A stretch of DNA of 19,265 nt from JAHECQ01 sp047638695 (GTDB lineage: Bacteria; Actinomycetota; Acidimicrobiia; Acidimicrobiales; SZUA-35), in contig JBLINY010000089.1 in assembly GCA_047638695.1 (NCBI GenBank), positions 1 through 19,265 of the forward strand, read 5' to 3'. The notes beneath the pieces were generated by a model. The model was given only the letters and a program-made list of their open reading frames with translations. It was not told the DNA's origin and made no database searches. The stretch's first letter is position 1. Each line of letters begins with the position of its first letter. A program made the position numbers and the translations under genes. Positions 14,216 through 19,265 of this stretch are shown in pieces.

Positions 14216-15129
14216 CCACACTCGTCGCTGCTCGCTCGGTGGCCAAGACCTACGGCTCGTTCAATGCTCTCAGCGACGTGTCGTTCGATATCCAGAGTGG
14301 AGTCACCGGTTTGCTCGGTGCAAACGGAGCAGGCAAGACCACGATGCTCGGCATGATCATCGGACTACATCCGATCGACAACGGCACTCTTCAGGTACTG
14401 GGCCACGATCCTTGGCGGTCTGGGACGATGGTGCGAGAGCAACTGGGCTACGCACCCGAGCACCACACACTGCCCCCCGATTTAAAGGCAACAGACTTCG
14501 TCCGTCATGTGGCTGAGCTCCACGGTCTGCCCCCTCGGGTAGCGAACACCAGAGCCAGCGATGCCCTGTGGTTGGTCGGCCTAGGCGAGGAACGCTTCCG
14601 ACCCATGGGCACCATGTCGACCGGTCAGCGCCAGCGAGTGAAGTTGGCTCAAGCCATCGCCCACGACCCCAAGTTGGTGCTACTCGACGAGCCCACCGAT
14701 GGGCTCGATCCGATGCAGCGAGATGTGATGCTGGACCTGATTCGTCAAATCTCCGGCGAGTACGGCATCGACATCATCTTGTCGTCGCATCTCTTGGATG
14801 AAGTCGAGCGCATCTGCGACGGCGTGGTGATTCTTGGCGAGGGAATCACGGTTGCGTCCGGTTCGCTCGACGAACTCCGTGGGGCGGGCGCCATTGGCGT
14901 CACTATGGAACTCGACGGCACCATCGCCCAGGTCGAACAGATCGCAGCGGGCCTCCGAGGCAATGGCTTAAACGTGTCGACGAACGGTCGCCACATCACA
15001 GTCGAAGGCAATAATGACTCGGTCTTCGACCTGGCTCGCGACTCCTGCGCGGCGGCTGGCCTTGGCATTGTTCGCCTCAACCGGCAACGACGCAGCCTCG
15101 AAGACGTCTTCATTCAAGGGATGGGCTGA
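14212..15129 (+). CDS. ABC transporter ATP-binding protein (first of two)
   Basis: The nucleotide-binding subunit of an ABC-2-type exporter, 305 residues. Walker A is G36-A-N-G-A-G-K42-T43, the signature MSTGQRQR lies at about 135-142, Walker B is LVLLDEP (155-161) followed by TDGLDP, and the switch histidine is H193 in SSHLL. At the Q-loop position the sequence is GYAPEH, with Glu83 instead of Gln, as in NatA/CcmA-like exporter ATPases. The last 85 residues form a family-typical regulatory tail ending RSLEDVFIQ. The start is a GTG at 14212; only a weak AAGAAG precedes it. Its TGA overlaps the ATG of the permease by one base, so the two are translationally coupled. The exported substrate is unknown. 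Confidence 0.93.
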   Translation: MTTLVAARSVAKTYGSFNALSDVSFDIQSGVTGLLGANGAGKTTMLGMIIGLHPIDNGTLQVLGHDPWRSGTMVREQLGYAPEHHTLPPDLKATDFVRHVAELHGLPPRVANTRASDALWLVGLGEERFRPMGTMSTGQRQRVKLAQAIAHDPKLVLLDEPTDGLDPMQRDVMLDLIRQISGEYGIDIILSSHLLDEVERICDGVVILGEGITVASGSLDELRGAGAIGVTMELDGTIAQVEQIAAGLRGNGLNVSTNGRHITVEGNNDSVFDLARDSCAAAGLGIVRLNRQRRSLEDVFIQGMG

Positions 15130-16076
15130 TGACCGCTACCGACAGCAGCCTTCCTGTCGGCACCGGCGGGGCCAACGGCGCCCAAATTTTTGATCAGGGA
15201 TACCGCCGCTACGAAGGGGTACGCACCGGCTTCACAGGCGCGCTGCGGTCACTGGTGGTGCACAGCATGCGGCACGCCCTCGGCCTCGGTCGCTCGGCTC
15301 GCTTCAAGGTAATCCCGATCGCCGTCATCATCTTCGCCTACCTGCCAGCAGTGGCGTTCGTTGGGCTGGCAGCTCTTCTTCCCGAAGATTTGGTGGCGGA
15401 AGGCGTGCTGCCGACCTATGCCAGCTACTACGGCTACGTCGTTGGGGCCATCTACTTGTTTGCCGCCTTCGTCGCCCCGCTGCTGCTCTGCACCGACCGC
15501 CGCACGAGCCTTCTCGGGGTCTATTTAGCGTCGCCACTCAACCGCCCCACCTATCTGCTGGGTAAGGCCATTGCCACGGTGCTGCTGTTGCTCATCGTCA
15601 CCTTTGGCCCACCGATGCTGATGCTGATCGCCTTTTCCCTCGAATCGGCCGGACCGAGCGGCTTCTTCAATTGGATCGAAGTGTTCATCAAGATCCTCTT
15701 TTCGTCGCTGACGATGGGGCTGATGTACTCGGCCCTAGCGCTTGCTGTCGCCGCCGCCACCGACCGTTGGGTATTCGCAACGGCTGCGGTCATTCTGCTG
15801 CTGCCGGGATCGGCCATCGTCACTGACGTACTCGTATGGGAAGCCGACCTCACACCAATGCTGCATCTGCTCAACCTGCCCAACCTGCCCCGCGAGCTGA
15901 TCTTCCGTATTCATGGCGAGGCCAACCAGAGCTTCAGCTCGCCGAGCGGGACGGGCAGCCTTTGGAGACAGAGCGAGAACTCGACGGCGTCACTCTGGTT
16001 GGCATGGATTGGCTATCTCGGAGTTTCCATCGCCTTCATTTGGTACCGCTATCGCAGATTGCTGGTGAGACGATGA
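15129..16076 (+). CDS. ABC-2-type transporter permease (315 aa)
   Basis: The membrane subunit paired with the preceding ATPase. A hydrophilic N-terminus carries the conserved block I-F-D-Q-G-Y-R-R-Y-E-G (20-30), common in this permease group. About six membrane segments follow: roughly 61-84, 103-121, 146-170, 187-209, 217-236 and 287-306. The cytoplasmic loop LLGVYLASPLNRPTYLLGKA (128-147) is the typical ABC-2 element contacting the ATPase. A polar loop (about 245-285) near the C-terminus should face outside; the C-terminal tail YRYRRLLVRR is basic and cytoplasmic. ATG 15129 overlaps the previous stop by one base, and its own TGA overlaps the next ATG (ATGA), so it sits in a coupled four-gene unit. 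Substrate not predictable. Confidence 0.88.
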   Translation: MTATDSSLPVGTGGANGAQIFDQGYRRYEGVRTGFTGALRSLVVHSMRHALGLGRSARFKVIPIAVIIFAYLPAVAFVGLAALLPEDLVAEGVLPTYASYYGYVVGAIYLFAAFVAPLLLCTDRRTSLLGVYLASPLNRPTYLLGKAIATVLLLLIVTFGPPMLMLIAFSLESAGPSGFFNWIEVFIKILFSSLTMGLMYSALALAVAAATDRWVFATAAVILLLPGSAIVTDVLVWEADLTPMLHLLNLPNLPRELIFRIHGEANQSFSSPSGTGSLWRQSENSTASLWLAWIGYLGVSIAFIWYRYRRLLVRR

Positions 16077-17065
16077 GCGCCCAACCAATCGGCCACAGCC
16101 CCCTACCTCCGGCTCCACTGGTAGCCGAGCCATGGCCGCCGGCCGATGCCACCGTCGTCGCGTACGACGTTTCCCGTTCGTTCGGGGGCCTGGTGGCAGT
16201 CAGCAATGTGTCGCTCGCCGTTCGGCCCGGAGTCACGGCGTTGCTTGGTCCCAACGGGGCTGGCAAGTCAACGCTGCTGCGGATGTTGTCAGGGCAGATC
16301 GCGACTGGAGGCGGCAAGGTGTGGGTTGCCGGTGGTGATCCTCGAACTGATGCCGATGCCCGCGGCCGAATTGGTCTGGTGCCGCAACAGGACGGCGTGT
16401 TCGAACGGGAGAAGGGCTTCGATGTGGTGAAGTTGGCCGCCACGCTCAGCAACGTCGACGATCCCGCCGGTCGAGCTCACTGGGCACTCGGCCTGGTCGA
16501 GCTCGACACCGATCTCGAGCGCCCGATGGGCAGCTACTCGAAGGGCATGCGTCAGCGGGTCAAGATCGCCCAGGCCCTCGTGCACGATCCGGTTGTGATC
16601 ATGTTGGACGAGCCGCTGAACGGGCTCGACCCCAAGCAGCGCCGACAGATGATCGGGCTCTTTCATCGGCTGGGTGAAATGGGCAAGACCGTTCTTGTGT
16701 CGAGCCATGTGCTCGAAGAGGTCGAACGCTTCGGATCTCACGTGATCGTTATCGCTCGAGGTCGCATGGCCGCCCAGGGCGATTTCAGAGCCATCAGGGC
16801 TCTGATGGACGACCAACCACTGCGTATACGAGTGGTGTGCGAGAAAGCCAGCCAGCTAGCTGCCACGCTGGTCAACTCGGGTTCGCTCGTCGGCTGCACG
16901 GTCGAAGCACCGAATCAAGTCGAGGTCGTCACCAACGACGTACGCCGATTTCGGCGTGAGGTGGCGTTGGTGTGCAGCGACCAGGGTTTACGCCTGGAGG
17001 AGATCACACCACTCGACGAGGATCTCGAGAGCGTCTTCCGTTATCTCGTCGGAGGTGGTGCCTGA
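16073..17065 (+). CDS. ABC transporter ATP-binding protein (second of two)
   Basis: A second ABC-2-type ATPase, 330 residues from ATG 16073; the frame is open upstream to 15836 but that part lies inside the permease gene. Motifs: Walker A G59-P-N-G-A-G-K65-S-T, a standard Q-loop VPQQDG, signature YSKGMRQR, Walker B VVIMLDEP followed by LNGLDP, and switch His in SSHVL. A proline-rich leader (about residues 8-24) precedes the domain, and a C-terminal tail of about 80 residues ends LESVFRYL. It differs clearly from the first ATPase (Q-loop, signature, leader), so the two are not a recent duplication. It overlaps the upstream permease by 4 bp (ATGA) and the downstream permease by one base. Confidence 0.93.
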   Translation: MSAQPIGHSPLPPAPLVAEPWPPADATVVAYDVSRSFGGLVAVSNVSLAVRPGVTALLGPNGAGKSTLLRMLSGQIATGGGKVWVAGGDPRTDADARGRIGLVPQQDGVFEREKGFDVVKLAATLSNVDDPAGRAHWALGLVELDTDLERPMGSYSKGMRQRVKIAQALVHDPVVIMLDEPLNGLDPKQRRQMIGLFHRLGEMGKTVLVSSHVLEEVERFGSHVIVIARGRMAAQGDFRAIRALMDDQPLRIRVVCEKASQLAATLVNSGSLVGCTVEAPNQVEVVTNDVRRFRREVALVCSDQGLRLEEITPLDEDLESVFRYLVGGGA

Positions 17066-17772
17066 TGAACCGAGTGCTCGTGCTTTATCGACTCTTCCTC
17101 CGACGCCAAGTCACGACCGGCCGGCTGTTTTTGTTTGGCGGCTTCGGCCTCATGGCCGTTGCGGTCGCCTTCGCCATCAACCGCAACGGGTCGGCTGAGG
17201 ACACGGTCAACTTCATCTACGGCTTTGGCCTCAGTCTGATGGTGCCGGTCATCGCCCTTGTTCTTGCCAGCTCATCGCTGGGCGAACTGGTCGAAGACGA
17301 AACCCTCGTCTACCTCTGGCATCGTCCAACCCCGCGGTGGATGTTGGCCACAGGTGCATGGATGGGCGCAGCCACCATCGCGCTTCCGTTCACGGTGATC
17401 CCGCTCACGGCGGCCGGTGCGCTCGGAAGCGGCGGTGACCGCACCGTCATTGTTTCTGTCGCAGTTGCGACGTCGCTGGCCGCCATTGCCTACACCGGCT
17501 TGTTCGTCCTTCTCGGCCTGTTGTTTCGCAAGGCCCTCATTTGGGGCTTGATCTACCTCGTGGTGTGGGAGTTGTTCGTGTCGCGAGCTGGGGCGGGTGC
17601 GGCACGGCTATCGATCAACACCTACCCATCGTCGGTGTTGGCTCGAATGACCGACTACTCGTTGCCGCTAGCCGATCGGGCCATGGCCGCGGGCATCATT
17701 GTGCCGATCCTCGTGGCACTGGCTGGTATCGGACTCACCGCCTGGAGACTCGAGAACATCGACGTCGCATGA
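17065..17772 (+). CDS. ABC-2-type transporter permease (235 aa)
   Basis: The membrane partner of the second ATPase, shorter than the first permease. About six hydrophobic segments are seen: roughly 21-38, 52-70, 92-119, 126-147, 149-172 and 206-227. The loop between segments 2 and 3, L75-V-E-D-E-T-L-V-Y-L-W-H-R-P-T-P-R, matches the ATPase-contacting element of this group (E-x-x-T-L-x-Y-L-x-x-R-P). The ATG at 17065 overlaps the ATPase stop by one base; the longer open frame back to 16972 lies in the ATPase gene and is rejected. The last codons and stop (D-V-A-stop, 17761-17772) are the first part of a 25-bp tandem repeat. The short size is within the range of the family, so no truncation is inferred. 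Confidence 0.86.
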   Translation: MNRVLVLYRLFLRRQVTTGRLFLFGGFGLMAVAVAFAINRNGSAEDTVNFIYGFGLSLMVPVIALVLASSSLGELVEDETLVYLWHRPTPRWMLATGAWMGAATIALPFTVIPLTAAGALGSGGDRTVIVSVAVATSLAAIAYTGLFVLLGLLFRKALIWGLIYLVVWELFVSRAGAGAARLSINTYPSSVLARMTDYSLPLADRAMAAGIIVPILVALAGIGLTAWRLENIDVA

Positions 17773-17822
17773 CGGACTGACGATCGACGTCGCATGACGG
17801 ACTGGTAAGAGACGTCGCATGA
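17761..17822 (+). repeat. 25-bp tandem repeat covering the stop codon of the ABC permease gene
   Basis: A unit beginning GACGTCGCATGACGGACTG (19 conserved bases plus 6 variable ones) lies at 17761-17785 and again at 17786-17810; a third, partial copy (GACGTCGCATGA) is at 17811-17822. The first copy encodes the last three residues and the stop of the permease, so the end of the gene has been copied into the 78-bp gap before the MATE gene. The rest of that gap shows no clear promoter or terminator. Confidence 0.93.
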
Positions 17823-17850
17823 GCCGGGGCCGACGCTGGCAAACTGCCGG

Positions 17851-19167
17851 GTGCGGCTACCGAGACTGCGAAGCGAACATGATGCCGCCATTGGTCGGCT
17901 AGCCGTTCCCGCTCTCGGCACCCTGGTGGCTGAGCCTCTGTACGTCCTGGTTGACACCGCCATTGTCGGGCACCTCGGAACAACCGAGCTGGCCGGGCTG
18001 GCCTTGGCATCGACGGTGTTGTTGACGCTGCATGCGCTGCTGATCTTCCTTGCCTACGGAACAACGGGGACGGTCTCGCGGCTCATCGGGGCTGGCCAGC
18101 CGGGCGCTGCGGCCCACCGATCAGTCCAGAGCCTGTGGCTGGCAGCCGGCCTCGGTGTCGTCGTCGTGATCGTGCTCCGCCTGTTCGGCTCGGCCGCGCT
18201 GCGCCTGCTCGGCGGCGAGGGAGCCGTCCTCGAGGCAGCAGAGACGTATCTGTTTGTCAGCCTGGCCGGCTTTCCATTCATGCTCCTGCTGCTGGCAGCG
18301 AGCGGCTCGTTTCACGGGCGGCAGAACACGCGGACACCGCTCGTAATCGCCGTTTCGGGCGCGGTACTCAATCTGGTCATCGAACTGATTCTGGTACCGG
18401 GCCTGGGATACGGGGTGGGGGCCAGCGCGCTCTCGACCGTGATCGCCCAGGTCCTCACAGGAATCGCAGGCACGAGTCTGGTGATCGGCTGGGCTCGGTC
18501 GAAGGTGGGTTCAATTCGACCTGAACTGACCGAAATGAGGGCAACACTCCGCGCCGGTGGGGCCTTGGTGGTCCGTACCGCAGCACTCCGAGGCTCGTTC
18601 ACCTTGTCGGTAGCAGTAGCAGCATCGATCGGGGTCCACGAGCTGGCCGCCCATCAGATCTCAATGCAGCTGTGGAGCCTGCTGGCCCTGGCACTCGACT
18701 CGGTTGCGATTGCTGGCCAAGCTCTCACCGGTCGCTTCCTCGGCGCTGGCGATGCTGACCGTGCGCGTTCGGCGGCCAGCCGCATGATCGAAATTGCGGT
18801 GGCGGTCGGGACCGGCCTCGGCGTGACTGTGCTGCTGTTCCGGGTGCCCCTCGCCGGCCTCTTCAGCGACGACGCCGCTGTCATAGGGCTGACCACGTTC
18901 ATCCTTGTGCACGTAGCAATTCAACAACCGCTCGGTGGGCTGGTGTTCGCTCTCGATGGCATCCTGATTGGCGCCGGCGACCTGGCTTACATGGCGCGCT
19001 CAATGGTGATCGCCGCCATCCTGTTTACGTCGATGGCCGCCGTCATCCTGCTGCTCGACCTCGGCATGGGCTGGCTGTGGGCCGCCATCTATGTGTTCAT
19101 GGCCGCCCGCGCCGTCACCTTGTGGCTGCGGTGGCGGGGCACTGGCTGGCTCGTGCTCGGCGCCTAA
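17851..19167 (+). CDS. MATE-family efflux transporter (DinF-like)
   Basis: A 438-residue inner-membrane transporter of the multidrug and toxic compound extrusion family, probably exporting organic cations or metabolites against H+ or Na+. About twelve hydrophobic segments form two similar halves. Family features are EPLYVLVDTAIVGHLGTTEL in the first segment and loop, GQ/GxR loops such as GSFHGRQNTRTPL, and in the second half AHQISMQLWSLLALALDSVAIAGQALTGRFLGAGD, the MATE A-H-Q-I plus G-Q element. The AHQI and VDTAIVGHLG motifs place it in the DinF-like branch. The start is GTG 17851; upstream no ATG gives a proper N-terminus. It is 78 bp after the ABC operon and might be co-transcribed. The stop lies in a small palindrome (GCGCC-TAA-GGCGC, 19160-19172) without a T-run. 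Confidence 0.94.
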   Translation: MRLPRLRSEHDAAIGRLAVPALGTLVAEPLYVLVDTAIVGHLGTTELAGLALASTVLLTLHALLIFLAYGTTGTVSRLIGAGQPGAAAHRSVQSLWLAAGLGVVVVIVLRLFGSAALRLLGGEGAVLEAAETYLFVSLAGFPFMLLLLAASGSFHGRQNTRTPLVIAVSGAVLNLVIELILVPGLGYGVGASALSTVIAQVLTGIAGTSLVIGWARSKVGSIRPELTEMRATLRAGGALVVRTAALRGSFTLSVAVAASIGVHELAAHQISMQLWSLLALALDSVAIAGQALTGRFLGAGDADRARSAASRMIEIAVAVGTGLGVTVLLFRVPLAGLFSDDAAVIGLTTFILVHVAIQQPLGGLVFALDGILIGAGDLAYMARSMVIAAILFTSMAAVILLLDLGMGWLWAAIYVFMAARAVTLWLRWRGTGWLVLGA

Positions 19168-19185
19168 GGCGCAGTAACCACACAC

Positions 19186-19220
19186 CCCACACCCACACCC
19201 ACACCCACACCCACACCCAC
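19186..19220. repeat. hexamer tandem repeat CCCACA, about six copies
   Basis: Five full copies of CCCACA and a sixth lacking the last base lie 18 bp after the MATE stop, followed by an AT-rich GCAATTTTCATTGG. One strand is all C and A, the other G and T. The G-rich strand carries evenly spaced GGG runs (GGGTGT type), which could in principle form a G-quadruplex in the minus strand. The last 45 bases of the window contain only a weak inverted repeat, GGCCA/TGGCC (about 19233-19253). Confidence 0.92.
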
Positions 19221-19265
19221 GCAATTTTCATTGGCCATACCAAGGCAGTGGCCGAAGGACGAACT

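Overview
The window is GC-rich DNA with tightly packed genes on both strands. It has frequent GTG starts, few clear Shine-Dalgarno sites and heavy use of CGA and TCGA-containing codons. Together with the gene types (LonA-type protease, phosphotriesterase-family hydrolase, YihY/BrkB protein, Actinobacteria-style SF2 helicase), this suggests a high-GC actinobacterium, possibly of the class Acidimicrobiia. That placement is inference from style and gene content; no rRNA or other phylogenetic marker is present.

Layout. The left edge (1-356) holds a 15-bp tandem repeat that may encode the end of an acidic protein running in from outside. Next is ilvD (357-2216, minus), for branched-chain amino acid synthesis. 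From 2302 to 6180 four plus-strand genes lie only 4-14 bp apart: a DUF2238/YjdF-like membrane protein, an MFS transporter, a lipoprotein-type M1 metallopeptidase and a NadD/CoaD-like nucleotidyltransferase. Then come a 20-bp tandem repeat (6181-6280), an AT-rich paired operator-like element (6321-6353) and lon (6396-8762). A phosphotriesterase-family metallohydrolase (8832-9827) follows and converges on a decayed MFS transporter (9804-10643, minus). That pseudogene lies just downstream of a YihY/BrkB membrane protein (10658-11584, minus). A dienelactone-hydrolase-family gene (11640-12356) is divergent from YihY and converges on an SF2 helicase (12360-14024, minus). The right third is an export block: ABC ATPase, permease, ABC ATPase and permease, all with overlapping stop and start codons (14212-17772), then a MATE transporter (17851-19167).

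How the genes relate. The four ABC genes very probably form one transcription unit with translational coupling, and the MATE gene 78 bp downstream could be co-transcribed. The 2302-6180 genes look like an operon by spacing, but their functions show no obvious single pathway. Lon probably has its own promoter, inferred from the element at 6321-6353.

No mobile element, CRISPR array, tRNA or rRNA was seen, and I found no convincing new multi-gene system. What stands out is a series of unrelated short tandem duplications (units of 15, 20, 12, 25 and 6 bp) mostly at gene edges, the unusual AT-rich element before lon, and an MFS pseudogene with two out-of-frame internal losses.
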